Source: DATBVX01 sp963724625 (GTDB lineage Bacteria > Pseudomonadota > Gammaproteobacteria > Steroidobacterales > Steroidobacteraceae). From it: a stretch of DNA of 64,000 nucleotides. Every line of letters starts with the position of its first letter. Positions within the stretch are counted from its first letter, which is position 1. The notes below the pieces were generated by a model. It did not search any database. It saw nothing but the letters and a program-made list of their open reading frames with translations, and was not told where the DNA came from. The stretch is from positions 1-64,000 of the forward strand of contig CAVRVO010000026.1 of assembly GCA_963724625.1 (NCBI GenBank). Reading direction: 5' to 3'. The position numbers and the translations under genes were made by a program. Positions 28,461 through 38,549 of this stretch are shown here, in pieces.

Positions 28461-29966
28461 TCAGAACTCGCGGACCCACTCGGCCATAGCACGCCAGTGT
28501 TGATCTTTCGGCGCTGACGGGGAGCGCTCGCGACTCTCAAAGCCAGCCAGGGTCGTGAGCCTGCCCCCGAAAAGCTCCTGACGATAAAGCAAATCGATGC
28601 TTTCCACGTCGCTAGCAAGGGGTGCAATCGTCTGGGAGGGTTCTGCCACAACAGTCGCATCGCGATTCAGGTTGGCATTGCGTACGATCAATTCCCAGGA
28701 CGTGCCAGTCGGGGTGACAAAGAGCGCGCCCACTGTTGTCATCCGGCTATCCGAGTCAACTGCCTGGCCGATGCTTCGGCCGCGGAATCGATAGCCAACA
28801 GTGTAAATACCACTCTCGTACGCGCAATCGAACTCCGGCATCTGACGCGAGAAATCGCATGTGGCATCCGTATACTCGATGTGCACGCGATAGCTGCTAC
28901 CCGGACCTACTGAGCCCCAATGCTCGACTCCGAACAAGCCAAGGAACTTGCTCGGCAGCGCGCCCGCTTCGTCTTCACCAATCATCTGGCCATAGAGCGC
29001 GAACGGAACGCTCCTCCAAGGCGAGGAAAAGCGCAGGTCGTAGCCGGCGAGTTGATCACCTGGTTGCTGGGATGGGTCCTGATCGTTGTCGTTTCCCGTG
29101 AACATGTCCCAGAACGTGCCAAGACTGCAGGGACGTCCGTCGCCACACATCAGAGCCGTGCGTGACAACCCGATCTCCAGATGTCTCCACGGTTTGAATG
29201 TCACGCGCGCTTCGAAGATTCGCGTGCGATCGAAATCCTCGCGATGGTCCTCCAGTTGCCCGAGGCCAATACTCGCTCGCCACGGACCGAACCACTTCAG
29301 CACCGGAACATCGAATGGGTCGGAGTAGTTGCGCTCCCAGGTGACGGCGGGAATCGGCCTTGCGCTGGTCGAAAGGATGAGACTGCCGTCCCAACCCGGA
29401 CCCCACCACCGATCCATGTAGCCTGCCGACAGCATCGTGTTTCCTAGAGTTGCGCCGACATACGAGCCATCGGGACGCCATGTCTGGCCATCGTCGGCGT
29501 CAGTAACCGCAGTCGCCTGCACCCGAATCGCGACGGAATCCCCGATCCATGCGATGCCCGCTTCGAGTTCCCCTTCTTCACGAGGTGTGCCCGCAAATCC
29601 ACGCAGCTCATCGGGGTCGGTCGCTCCCGAAGCCCGCACGTGATTCCGGATGCCATGGGTGCGCATCATCGCGTGCGCGGCTCGTCTTAGCCGACTCAAC
29701 GCCGCCTGCTCGCCGCCTGTGAGCTGACTGGGCTGATCGAGTGCCGTGATGTCACGCGCAATATCCGGCCACGGAATGGGCCACTGAGTGATCGGGCCCT
29801 TGATGACGCCGGCATCTGCCAGCATCTCGATATCGTGACGCAGTACCTCATCCCCTGGTGCGAGCCATGGGTCGGCGCACGCGAGTGACGACGCCAGGAC
29901 TGATGCCACAAAAAAGCTCCGGCTGGCACCGACAGGACGAGGCACGATCGCTCTATTTTGGTTCAA
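28461..29966 (-). CDS. Capsule assembly Wzi family outer-membrane protein
   Basis: Predicted outer-membrane beta-barrel of 501 residues. A signal peptide (core FFVASVLASSLACA) is followed by the family start WLAPGDEVLRHDIEMLADAG and WPIPWPDIA. Wzi proteins bind extracellular capsule polysaccharide and help attach it to the cell; some are lectins. It overlaps the end of a second wzi-like gene by four bases (ATGA at 29963-29966). The two share the W-L-x-x-GD-x-x-L-R-x-DI start and the DRWWGPGWDGSLILS motif. Capsule attachment is the family role, not shown here. Confidence 0.82.
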   Translation of the reverse strand: MNQNRAIVPRPVGASRSFFVASVLASSLACADPWLAPGDEVLRHDIEMLADAGVIKGPITQWPIPWPDIARDITALDQPSQLTGGEQAALSRLRRAAHAMMRTHGIRNHVRASGATDPDELRGFAGTPREEGELEAGIAWIGDSVAIRVQATAVTDADDGQTWRPDGSYVGATLGNTMLSAGYMDRWWGPGWDGSLILSTSARPIPAVTWERNYSDPFDVPVLKWFGPWRASIGLGQLEDHREDFDRTRIFEARVTFKPWRHLEIGLSRTALMCGDGRPCSLGTFWDMFTGNDNDQDPSQQPGDQLAGYDLRFSSPWRSVPFALYGQMIGEDEAGALPSKFLGLFGVEHWGSVGPGSSYRVHIEYTDATCDFSRQMPEFDCAYESGIYTVGYRFRGRSIGQAVDSDSRMTTVGALFVTPTGTSWELIVRNANLNRDATVVAEPSQTIAPLASDVESIDLLYRQELFGGRLTTLAGFESRERSPSAPKDQHWRAMAEWVREF

Positions 29967-31532
29967 AATCGGTGTTGGTAGGTCGCGAAAGCGTGCACGT
30001 GCTCGTCAACCTCATCCGTCACCTGATCCGTCGCTTCATCGAACCCAATTCCAACCTTCAATTCGCTGCGTTGCCTCGAGAGCACGGCTCCGAATTCCAC
30101 TCCCCAGTCGTCGACCGGTTCCTGCGCGACAGTGTTGATGGTGTCGGGAACTGCACCGCCACGGTTCAGCTCCGAGTAACGCAACAACAACCACCCGCTC
30201 ACCGAAAACGGCGTGGCAAGCTGCACACCCAACGTATAGCTCCTGCCGTCGCCATCGATTGTGTGGCCCACGGGGCGGCCATGGTACCGATAGCCCTCCA
30301 CCGGAAAGAGGTGATGCGTGTATGCGCAATCGAACAGCACCGAATCACCACCCGAGCTATCACCGCATGTCGTATAGGCCACTTCTGCGTGACCCCGCCA
30401 AGCATACCCGCTCTGCGTTGCAACCCAGGCTTCCGCGCCCCAAAGCGTCAGTTGCCTTCCGATTCGAACACTCGTCCCGTTAAGGTCTCCGGACTCGCCG
30501 GTCTTCTGATAGTAGAAACTCACGGGGAGCCAGGTGACCGGCGACCCCCACCGGAAACTATAGCCTCCGAGCTGATTGCCGGGCTCGTCCGCCGTACTCA
30601 CGACAACGCCCGCGCTGTCCTTGCCAGTAAGTACGTGCCAGAAGGCATCCAGGTCGCAAGGCAGACCTTCCGCACACCACATCGCCGTTCGCTCGATGGC
30701 GAACTCGAAGCCGCGAAACGGATGCACGGAGCCAATCTTGATGTTTCCAAACGGTCGAAACGAAAGTCGCGTCCCAAAAAGCAAGGGGTGATCTCGATCC
30801 TCGCGGTGTTCTTCCATTGCTTCCCATGAACGTCGTGAAACGCCACGGACCGATCCAGCTCAGCCACTTCGATTCAAAGGCTTTTGACGATTCGCGATCG
30901 AGGGCGATGCTCGGGATGGGCCGAGCATTGTTCGAAAGGAGCAAGCTCCCGTCCCAGCCGGGCCCCCACCATCGATCAAGCGAACCGGCTGTAAGCAGCC
31001 AGTTGCCGAGACGCATCGAACCGTACGTGCCATCGAGCCGCACGGATTTGTCATCGTCCGGGTCGGATACCAGTTGCACGGCGAGGCGACCGGCAAATCG
31101 CTCGCCGGCACCACTCAGCGTGCCACCGATCTCAGCTTCTTCACGCGGCGTGTCTTCGAAGGTTCGCAGCACGACGGGGTTCGCCGCGGCTGAGACATGC
31201 CCGGTCACGCGGAATGCGTCGCGACGAAACATCGACAGCCGACCTTGCACGCGGCCGATCGCAGCGAGCTGGCCGGCCGAGAGATGTGCGCGGTCTTTGA
31301 CGTTCTCGAGTGACCACGCGATGTCGGCTGATGGAATTGGCCACGAGGTCAGCACAACATCGATGACGCCGGAATCAACGAGGTACTGGATATCACTCCG
31401 CAGCGCACTGTCGCCAGCGTCGAGCCACGCCTCAGCCTTGACGTTCGTAGCGAACAACAGAAAGAACGCAAGAAGTGCGGCCTGTCGTGTCATTCCGGAT
31501 CTCATCGAAGCGTTGTGAAGGCTGCTCCTCAT
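29963..31532 (-). CDS. Second Wzi family outer-membrane protein, frameshifted
   Basis: Tandem paralogue of the downstream wzi gene. I start at ATG 31532, with AAGGAG eight bases upstream, giving a signal peptide (TRQAALLAFFLLFATNVKA) before AWLDAGDSALRSDIQYLVDSG. The DRWWGPGWDGSLLLSNNARPIPS motif is conserved. The frame breaks at 30821-30822: PWRFTTFMG is followed, after one extra A, by AMEEHREDRDHP in the next frame, running to 29963. Repaired length is about 522 residues. Two Wzi genes in tandem may bind different capsule forms. Confidence 0.8.
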
Positions 31533-31654
31533 CCACTCCGCTCCTTGGGCGAAGCGCGCGAGGTTAGCGTAACGGACGCGAAGCGCAAGCTTGCGAATGA
31601 CGCGGAAGGGAGACACCCGGGCTCATTTGTGTTCGTGTGTGCTTTACTTGTTTC

Positions 31655-33298
31655 TCAACGCCAACGGGCTACGTATTCGAGCAGCCCGCTCAGCTCGTGC
31701 CCGCTTGCGATGGCCGGCGCCGGATCGGTCACGACCGGAATCAGTTTGTCAGCGACTTTCTTGCCGAGTTCCACGCCCCACTGATCGAACGGGTTGATAT
31801 CCCAGATCACGCTCTGCACGAACACCTTGTGCTCATAGAGGGCGATCAGCCTTCCGAGCGTGAGCGGATCGAGCCGCTGGAACAGCAGGATGCTATTCGG
31901 ACGATTGCCCGGGTGTACCTTGTGTGGTACGAGCTCGGCGAGTCTGGTCCCGACAGCACCGCTCGCCGCCAGATCCTTGCGCACCTGTGTCTCATCCTGC
32001 CCCGCCATGAATGCCTGTGCCTGTGCGAAGCAGTTTGCCGTCGCAAGGTTCTGCTGATCCGGAAAGCCGCTCGAACTCTGCACCGGCGCAAGGAGGTCGA
32101 GCGCCACGTCCGCCGTGCCCTGGTGCAGGAGCTGAAAGAATGAATGCTGTGCGTTCGAGCCGGGCTCGCCCCATAGCACCGCTCCAGTCTGGTATTCAAC
32201 TTCCTGCCCGTCGCGCGTCACGCGCTTGCCGTTGCTCTCCATTTCGAGCTGTTGCAGGTACGCCGGCAGACGGTGCAACCGCTGATCGTATGGCAGCACT
32301 GCGTGACTCGGTATCGCAAGGAAATTGCGATTCCAGACGCCGACCAGCCCGAGCAAGACGGGCAAGTTCCGCTCGAGCGGGGCTGATGCGAAATGCTCAT
32401 CCATCATCCGACCGCCGTCGAGGAACGCCTGGAAGTTCTCTGTACCAACAGCCAGCGCGAGCGATGCTCCGATTGAAGACCACACCGAATACCGCCCACC
32501 TACCCAATCCCACATCGCAAAACGCAGCGCAGGGCCGACGCCGAATTCGTCCATCGCATGCTGGTTGACGGACACCGCAGCGAAATGTCTTGGCAACGCA
32601 GCCGCGCCGAGACGCTCGACAATCCAGCGACGTGCCAGTTGTGCATTCGACATTGTTTCGAGTGTCGTAAAGGTCTTCGAGCAAACGATGACAAGCGTTG
32701 TCTCCGGATTCGTGCTCGCAATCGCGTCGGCAAGCTGACAACCGTCGACGTTCGACACAAAGTGCATCTCGAGCCCGCGAGCGCGAAATCTCGCCAGCGC
32801 CTCCACTGCCATCACGGGGCCGAGGTCGGACCCTCCGATGCCGATATTGATCACCGCCTCGAATTTCTTGCCGGTGTGGCCGGTGATTCGTCCCTCGTGC
32901 ACGTCACGCACGAAGTTGAGGAGTTTCTCTCGCTCGGCCTTGACGTCGCGCATGACGTCTCGGCCGTTAACGAGCAGCGAGTGATCTAGGGACCGGCGCA
33001 GTGCCGTGTGCAACGCCGGCCGGTCTTCGGTGTTGTTGACCCGCTCACCCGCCAGGAGGGCGGCAATACGCGTCTCCAAATCGCACTCTCGTGCCAGCTG
33101 GATGAGGAGCGCGATCGTTTCAGGCTGTAAGTGTTGGCGCGAGAAATCAAGCAGCAGATCGACTGCTTCACGCGACAGGCTGGCGAAACGACGTGGATCT
33201 GCGGCGAACATGTCGCGCACCTTTTGGGCGCCGAGTTGCTCGCGGTGCTTGTTGAGCGCCTGCCAGGCAGGAAGATTCGAGCGCGAAGAAGCGGCCAT
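31655..33298 (-). CDS. pgi: Glucose-6-phosphate isomerase
   Basis: Interconverts glucose-6-phosphate and fructose-6-phosphate. The ATG at 33298 gives 547 residues, against 549 in E. coli. The frame is open to 33412 but that part overlaps the epimerase gene. Both family signatures are present: VWSSIGASLALAVG and the GEPGSNAQHSFFQLLHQGT region. Its place inside the polysaccharide locus fits a role in feeding fructose-6-phosphate to the GDP-mannose and amino-sugar branches. Confidence 0.93.
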   Translation of the reverse strand: MAASSRSNLPAWQALNKHREQLGAQKVRDMFAADPRRFASLSREAVDLLLDFSRQHLQPETIALLIQLARECDLETRIAALLAGERVNNTEDRPALHTALRRSLDHSLLVNGRDVMRDVKAEREKLLNFVRDVHEGRITGHTGKKFEAVINIGIGGSDLGPVMAVEALARFRARGLEMHFVSNVDGCQLADAIASTNPETTLVIVCSKTFTTLETMSNAQLARRWIVERLGAAALPRHFAAVSVNQHAMDEFGVGPALRFAMWDWVGGRYSVWSSIGASLALAVGTENFQAFLDGGRMMDEHFASAPLERNLPVLLGLVGVWNRNFLAIPSHAVLPYDQRLHRLPAYLQQLEMESNGKRVTRDGQEVEYQTGAVLWGEPGSNAQHSFFQLLHQGTADVALDLLAPVQSSSGFPDQQNLATANCFAQAQAFMAGQDETQVRKDLAASGAVGTRLAELVPHKVHPGNRPNSILLFQRLDPLTLGRLIALYEHKVFVQSVIWDINPFDQWGVELGKKVADKLIPVVTDPAPAIASGHELSGLLEYVARWR

Positions 33299-33381
33299 GG
33301 CCGAGAGCCTTGCTAATGCACCTGCCGAGAGTATTGCAGGAGCGCGGCTGCGGGGGTATCCGTCAGGCCTATCTGGATACT

Positions 33382-34393
33382 CTAGTTGGTGCCGTAGTAG
33401 CCCCGATACCACTCGACGAACCGCTTCACTCCGACCTCAACCGGGGTCGCTGGCCTGTAGCCCACGTCCCGCACCAGGTCTTCGACATCCGCGAATGTGT
33501 CCGGTACGTCGCCCGGCTGCATCGGCAGCATGTTCTTGATGGCCTTGCGCCCCAGCTCCGCTTCGATCACCTGGATATAGCGCATCAACTCCGTCGGTTG
33601 ATTGTTGCCGATGTTGTAGATCCTGTAAGGGGCGCGGCTGCTGGCCGGGTCGGGCTGATCGCCATCCCAGGTCGGATTCGCCTTCGCAACGCGGTCAGAG
33701 GCGCGGATCACGCCTTCGACGATGTCATCGACGTAGGTGAAGTCGCGGCGATGATTGCCGTAGTTGAATACATCGATCGGCTTACCTGCAAGGATGTTGC
33801 GTGTGAAGAGAAACAGCGCCATGTCGGGACGACCAAACGGCCCGTACACGGTGAAAAAACGCAGGCCCGTGGTGGGCAGGCCATGCAAGTAAGAATACGT
33901 ATGCGCCATGAGCTCATTGGCTTTCTTGGTCGCCGCGTACATCGAGAGCGGATGATCGACGTTCTGGTGTACCGAGAACGGCATCTTGGTGTTCGCGCCG
34001 TACACGGAGCTGGTCGACGCGTACACGAGGTGCTCGACGCCTGAGTGTCGACAGCCCTCGAGTACGTTCATGAATCCGACCACATTGCTATCGATGTAGG
34101 CATCCGGGTTGGTGAGCGAGTAGCGCACGCCCGCCTGGGCTGCGAGATGAATGACCCGCGGAAACTTCTCGCGTTCGAACAACGCCGTCATCCCCGTCGC
34201 GGTCCGCCACATCGAGTTTTACGAAACGAAAGCGCGGATTGCCTTCGAGCTGCTTGAGTCGCGCCTGTTTCAGGGTGACGTCGTAGTACTCGTTGAGATT
34301 GTCCAGCCCAACGACCTCATCGCCGCGATTGAGCAACGCGCGCGCAGTGTGATAGCCGATGAACCCCGCCGCACCAGTGACCAGAATCTTCAC
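33382..34393 (-). CDS. UDP-glucuronate 4-epimerase-like SDR, frameshifted
   Basis: Extended SDR epimerase, about 336 residues when repaired. ATG 34393 gives MKILVTGAAGFIGYHTARAL (NAD motif) and LDNLNEYYDVTLKQARL, a motif of the CapI/LspL UDP-glucuronate 4-epimerases. The frame breaks in a run of four C (34192-34195; GGGG on the coding strand). With one base removed, ADRDGMTALFEREKFPRVIHLAAQAGVR reads on. The catalytic Tyr and Lys are in MYAATKKAN. The product would be UDP-galacturonate. It is four bases from the TviB-type gene, so a HexNAcA substrate (TviC-like) is also possible. Confidence 0.85.
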
Positions 34394-34396
34394 GTT

Positions 34397-35698
34397 CTAC
34401 AGCCTTCCGTCGACTTCGTGAGAACGGAACACATACTTGATGTCGTAGAGGACGTGATCGCGCTTGGCGAGCGCTCTGATCTTCGCAAGTCCCATGTCGC
34501 GAAACTCCTTGTGCGCAACTGCCATGACGATCGCATCGTAGCCTGACTTGCGTGGCGTCTTTACCGGCTTCAGCCCGTACTCGTGGTGTGCTTCCTGCCC
34601 ATTGACCCACGGATCGTAAATGTCCACCTTAGCGCCATACTTTTCCAACTCTCGCACGACATCGACAACCTTCGAGTTGCGCACGTCCGGGCAGTTTTCT
34701 TTGAATGTCATCCCCATCACGAGGATGCGGGAGCCTTTCACGTGGATCCGGCGCAGATTCATCCGCCGCACCACTTCGCTCGCCACATAGAGCGCCATGT
34801 TGTCGTTGAGCCGGCGCCCCGCGAGGATCATCTCCGGGTGATAGCCGATCTCCTGCGCCTTGTGCGTCAGGTAGTAGGGATCGACGCCGATGCAGTGTCC
34901 CCCGACCAGTCCAGGCCGGAAGGGCAGGAAGTTCCACTTCGTGCCGGCGGCGAGAAGTACCTCTTCTGTGTCGATGCCGAGGCGATTGAAAATCAGTGCC
35001 AGCTCGTTGATGAGCGCAATATTGACGTCGCGCTGCGTATTCTCGATGACCTTCGCGGCCTCGGCCACCCGAATGCTGGAGGCGCGATGAGTGCCCGCTT
35101 TGATGATCGCGCCGTATAGCGAATCGACAAACTCCGCGATTTCCGGCGTCGAACCTGATGTGATCTTGCGGATCGTCGTCAGCCGATGTTCCTTGTCGCC
35201 GGGGTTGATGCGCTCCGGGCTGTAGCCGGTAAAAAAATCGGTGTTGAACTTGAGTCCCGAGTGCTTCTCCAGCACCGGTACGCATATTTCTTCTGTGCAG
35301 CCCGGGTACACCGTCGATTCGTATACGACGACGTCACCCTTCTTGAGGACCTGGCCTACCGTCTCGCTTGCCTTGACCAATGGCGTCAGGTCCGGCCGCT
35401 TGTAATTGTCGATCGGCGTCGGCACCGTCACGATGAACACGCGGCACGTCTTGAGGTCGGCGATCCTGCTGGTGAACTTCAGGCGCGTCGCCGACTTCAA
35501 TTCCGCGCGCGTCGCCTCCAGAGTACTGTCCTTCCCCGCTTTGAGCTCGGCGATTCGCTGCGGCTTGATGTCGAAGCCCACGGTATGAAAGTGCTTGCCG
35601 AATTCGACCGCCAGCGGTAGGCCTACATAGCCGAGACCGATAACGCCGATGCGACAGTTTCTCAACCCGGGCATGCCCTGACTCCGACGAATTCGCAT
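34397..35698 (-). CDS. Nucleotide-sugar dehydrogenase, TviB/WbpA-like
   Basis: NAD-dependent C-6 dehydrogenase of 433 residues. The Rossmann motif IGVIGLGYVGLPLAVEFG is near residue 18, the STVYPGCTEEI and GYSPERINPGDKEH motifs mark the UDP-GlcNAc/ManNAc group, and the catalytic cysteine is in GGHCIGVDPYYL (about residue 275). Family members make UDP-GlcNAcA (TviB) or UDP-ManNAcA (WecC). The LPLAVEFGK-type start fits the TviB branch. Together with ugd, the locus has two different uronate-forming dehydrogenases. Confidence 0.87.
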   Translation of the reverse strand: MRIRRSQGMPGLRNCRIGVIGLGYVGLPLAVEFGKHFHTVGFDIKPQRIAELKAGKDSTLEATRAELKSATRLKFTSRIADLKTCRVFIVTVPTPIDNYKRPDLTPLVKASETVGQVLKKGDVVVYESTVYPGCTEEICVPVLEKHSGLKFNTDFFTGYSPERINPGDKEHRLTTIRKITSGSTPEIAEFVDSLYGAIIKAGTHRASSIRVAEAAKVIENTQRDVNIALINELALIFNRLGIDTEEVLLAAGTKWNFLPFRPGLVGGHCIGVDPYYLTHKAQEIGYHPEMILAGRRLNDNMALYVASEVVRRMNLRRIHVKGSRILVMGMTFKENCPDVRNSKVVDVVRELEKYGAKVDIYDPWVNGQEAHHEYGLKPVKTPRKSGYDAIVMAVAHKEFRDMGLAKIRALAKRDHVLYDIKYVFRSHEVDGRL

Positions 35699-35776
35699 TT
35701 GTTGTTGGTAGCTATTGTCCCGAATTCAGCGGGTTCTTGGACGAGAATTGGCTCGCAAGTCCGTCGTCTGCGGCCC

Positions 35777-36478
35777 TCAAAAGCGCGCTCCCACACCCCC
35801 CGAGACCTGGTCGATGGTTCTCAGGAATCGCTCATGCGCCTGGATTTCCTCGGCGCTGGCGCGTAGCACGAGCAGCTGCACCTCCGACCTCACGGTGCGT
35901 GGAACCGACTGCACCCGGATCTGCCCCGTGGTTTCGACTCCACCCAGAATCAGGGCGCCCTGCCCACCCGTCATTGCCAGGTACACATCCGCAAGGATCC
36001 GCGCATCAAGCAGTGCGCCGTGCAACTCCCGATGCGAGTTGTCGATCGAGTAGCGCTTGCAGAGCGCATCGAGACTGTTGCGTTGGCCCGGATGCATCTG
36101 GCGCGCGAGCACCAGCGTGTCGAGTACCGTGCACAGCCCATTCATCGGCTGGCGCGCGCTCTCGAGGCGGCTCAGCTCCATGTCGAGAAAGCCGACGTCG
36201 AACGGCGCGTTGTGAATCACAAGCTCGGCACCTGCCACGAACTGCAGGAATTCCTCGGCAACCTGGCCGAAGCGCGGCTGATTGACGAGAAACTCGTTCG
36301 TGATCCCGTGTACGTTGCGCGCGCCGTAGTCGATCTCGCGGTCAGGGCATAGATAGCGATGAAAGTTGCGCCCGGTGTGGCGCCGATTGATCAGCTCCAC
36401 GCAGCCGATCTCGATGATGCGATGGCCGAGGCCGAGTTCCAGCCCGGTCGTTTCTGTATCAAGGACGATCTGACGCAT
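35777..36478 (-). CDS. dnaQ: DNA polymerase III epsilon subunit (3'-5' proofreading exonuclease)
   Basis: Proofreading subunit of the replicative polymerase, 233 residues. ExoI motif DTETTGLELG (residues 7-16), ExoII HNAPFDVGFLD (about 100) and ExoIII with GALLDARILADVYL (about 160) are visible, as is the C-terminal tail that binds the alpha subunit. Its ATG overlaps the end of rnhA by 20 bases. The rnhA/dnaQ pairing is common in gammaproteobacteria, though often divergent; here both lie on the minus strand. Confidence 0.93.
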   Translation of the reverse strand: MRQIVLDTETTGLELGLGHRIIEIGCVELINRRHTGRNFHRYLCPDREIDYGARNVHGITNEFLVNQPRFGQVAEEFLQFVAGAELVIHNAPFDVGFLDMELSRLESARQPMNGLCTVLDTLVLARQMHPGQRNSLDALCKRYSIDNSHRELHGALLDARILADVYLAMTGGQGALILGGVETTGQIRVQSVPRTVRSEVQLLVLRASAEEIQAHERFLRTIDQVSGGVGARF

Positions 36479-36917
36479 CGAACCCCACTAGTTCATCGAT
36501 TGCTTCGTTGGCAATTCTATCTACGCGCTCGTTGCCTGCAATGCCCGCATGCCCCCGCACCCAGTGCCATTCGATCTCGTGGCGCTGGCTCAGGGCATCG
36601 AGCTCCTGCCAGAGATCCACATTCTTTACCGGCTTGCGGGCTGCGGTCTTCCAACCGCGCTGCTTCCATTGGTCGAGCCACTCGGTGACTCCACGCTTCA
36701 CGTATTCCGAATCCGTGTGCAGGCTGACGCTGCACTTGCGCCGCAAGGCTTCGAGCGCACGAATCGCAGCTGTAAGCTCCATCCGATTGTTGGTGGTGTG
36801 ATCCTCGGCGCCCTTGAGCACCTTCTCATGTTCGCCGGAGATCAGCACGGCAGCCCACCCTCCGGGACCCGGGTTGCCGCGACACGCACCATCGGTCCAG
36901 ATTTCTACGTCGGTCAC
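36459..36917 (-). CDS. rnhA: Ribonuclease HI
   Basis: Degrades RNA in RNA-DNA hybrids. I start at GTG 36917, which gives VTDVEIWTDGACRGNPGPGGWAA and 152 residues, close to E. coli (155); the open frame to 37250 is antisense-like filler over the upstream gene. The catalytic acidic residues lie in TDGAC, NNRMELTA, HTDSEYV and NERVD. GTG overlaps the stop of the methyltransferase gene in a GTGA, so translation is coupled. Confidence 0.93.
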   Translation of the reverse strand: MTDVEIWTDGACRGNPGPGGWAAVLISGEHEKVLKGAEDHTTNNRMELTAAIRALEALRRKCSVSLHTDSEYVKRGVTEWLDQWKQRGWKTAARKPVKNVDLWQELDALSQRHEIEWHWVRGHAGIAGNERVDRIANEAIDELVGFDASDRP

Positions 36918-37654
36918 GAGCGCATTCGGGGTGTCGGCTCGACCAGCCCGCCGACCATCGAGCGCCGCTCGCGCCGTTTCGGGCGGATCGGTGTAAGTGT
37001 GTAGGTGCGTTTGCGCGCCTTGATGAGATACGCACCCGCCGGCAGCAGCCGATGTGGCGTGAATCCGCCGGTCTGCGCGGAGATCGAGGTCGCCCGGCGC
37101 GGCGTCAGCGGCAGACGATAAAGATAACGGCGCACTGCCGTGATTTCGAATCCGAGCAACGCAAACCAATCGCGCACCCGGCTCTCCGAAATGAGCCTCG
37201 CAAGTCCCGGTGGAAAGCCTTCGCTCGACAGGCGATGCCTCGCCCCCCACGTCCCCACCGCGCTGAACCCGAGAACCAGGAGCTGGCCCTCGGCCACGAG
37301 AACGCGTGCCACTTCACGCAGCACCGCGTGCGGATCGTTATCAGTCTCCAGGGTGTGCGGCAGAAGGACCGCATCGACGGAGTCCGACGCGACGGGCAGA
37401 GCCTCGGTCTTGCAGAACACCTGGGCCTGCCCTGTCAGTGCGGAACAGATCACAGTTTGACGCTGGGTTCTGGCCGCCGGGAAGTACGTTTTCGGGTCGC
37501 CCCATGTGCCGATCTGCACGAGTTGAATGCCAAAAACATCGTCGAGGGCCTCGTTCAGCACCTGACGTTCCTGCTCCGCGAGCAGCGCACCGAGTGGCGT
37601 CGTGAGCCAATGACGCAGGCGGTCGGCGCGTTCAGCCATCGTGGACTGGTTCAC
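36914..37654 (-). CDS. SAM-dependent methyltransferase of the gloB-rnhA neighbourhood
   Basis: Class I methyltransferase-like protein, 246 residues. The usual Gly-rich SAM motif is poor (LVQIGTWGDPKTYFP, about residue 47), but the later LPVASDSVDAVLLPHTLE and REVARVLVAEGQLLVLGFS motifs match Methyltransf_11. This gene is a conserved neighbour of gloB and rnhA in gammaproteobacteria, with unproven substrate. It is coupled to rnhA and divergent from gloB across about 100 bases that probably hold both promoters. Confidence 0.8.
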   Translation of the reverse strand: MNQSTMAERADRLRHWLTTPLGALLAEQERQVLNEALDDVFGIQLVQIGTWGDPKTYFPAARTQRQTVICSALTGQAQVFCKTEALPVASDSVDAVLLPHTLETDNDPHAVLREVARVLVAEGQLLVLGFSAVGTWGARHRLSSEGFPPGLARLISESRVRDWFALLGFEITAVRRYLYRLPLTPRRATSISAQTGGFTPHRLLPAGAYLIKARKRTYTLTPIRPKRRERRSMVGGLVEPTPRMRS

Positions 37655-37757
37655 ACAAAATCAACGCTTTAAGAGGGAAAACCGATGGCAATTTTGAGCC
37701 CTTGAAGTTAAATTCGCGAGCAATTCCACGAACATCTGCCCACACGGAATGGGAGCC

Positions 37758-38535
37758 ATGCTCGAGGCGACGCCGGTCAGGGCATTTTCGGACAACTACA
37801 TCTGGATGCATCCACGGCGCACGTCAGCACACGCGCGTCGCCGCGGTGGATCCTGGTGAGGCTGGGCCGGTAATTTCTGCACTCGAGCAGCAGCATTGGC
37901 AGCTCAGCGCGATTCTCGTCACTCATCATCACCCCGATCACGTCGGTGGAGTTTCCGAGCTGGTGGAACGCTTTCACGTCCCGGTGTACGGCCCGGCGGG
38001 CGAGACGATACCTGAACGGACGGTAAGCGTCGCGGGTGGCGCTCGGGTGCATTTGCAGGAGCTCGAGCTCGACTTCGACGTCCTCGACATCCCCGGCCAC
38101 ACGCGCGGCCATGTCGCTTATTGCGGACACGGGGCGCTGTTCTGCGGCGACACCCTCTTCAGCGCCGGCTGTGGGCGGCTGTTCGAGGGCACCCCTGCTC
38201 AGATGCAGCGCTCACTGAGCACGCTGCGCGAACTGCCACCTGATACGCGCGTCTATTGTGGACACGAGTACACGCTCAGCAATCTACGTTTTGCACTCGC
38301 GGTGGAACCCGACAACGGCGTCACGCGCGAGTATCTGGAGACGGCAAAGGATATGCGTTCCAAGGGCCGCCCGACCTTGCCGTCGAATATGGCGTTGGAG
38401 ATCGCCGTGAACCCGTTCTTGCGCTGGGACGAGCCGACCGTACAGAAGTCGGCCGAGCGCAAGGCTGGACGCTCCCTCGACAACCCGGTCGAGGTGTTCG
38501 CGACGATCCGACGATGGAAGGACGGGTTTAGCTGA
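37758..38535 (+). CDS. gloB: Hydroxyacylglutathione hydrolase (glyoxalase II), frameshifted
   Basis: Hydrolyses S-lactoylglutathione in methylglyoxal detoxification. ATG 37758 with GGGAG upstream starts MLEATPVRAFSDNYIWM, the known GloB N-terminus. One extra C at 37809 then breaks the frame; IHGARQHTRVAAVDPGEAG follows in the next. The metal-binding THHHPDHVGG, the GHTRGHVAY histidine, the FCGDTLFSAGCGRLFEG and GHEYTLSNLRFA motifs are all present. Repaired length is about 258 residues (E. coli 251). Confidence 0.9.
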
Positions 38536-38549
38536 TCGAGGGCCAAGAA

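Noticed and set aside
31584..31595. 12-base perfect palindrome CGCAAGCTTGCG between pgi and wzi
   Set aside because: Short, without loop or T tract, and no regulator nearby; likely chance.
36918..37250. N-terminal extension of rnhA
   Set aside because: It overlaps the upstream methyltransferase entirely and would add 110 residues with no similarity to RNase HI.
24440..37815. Programmed ribosomal frameshifting as an explanation for the split genes
   Set aside because: The sites share no slippery heptamer or downstream pseudoknot pattern, fall in unrelated genes, and each is repaired by removing one base.
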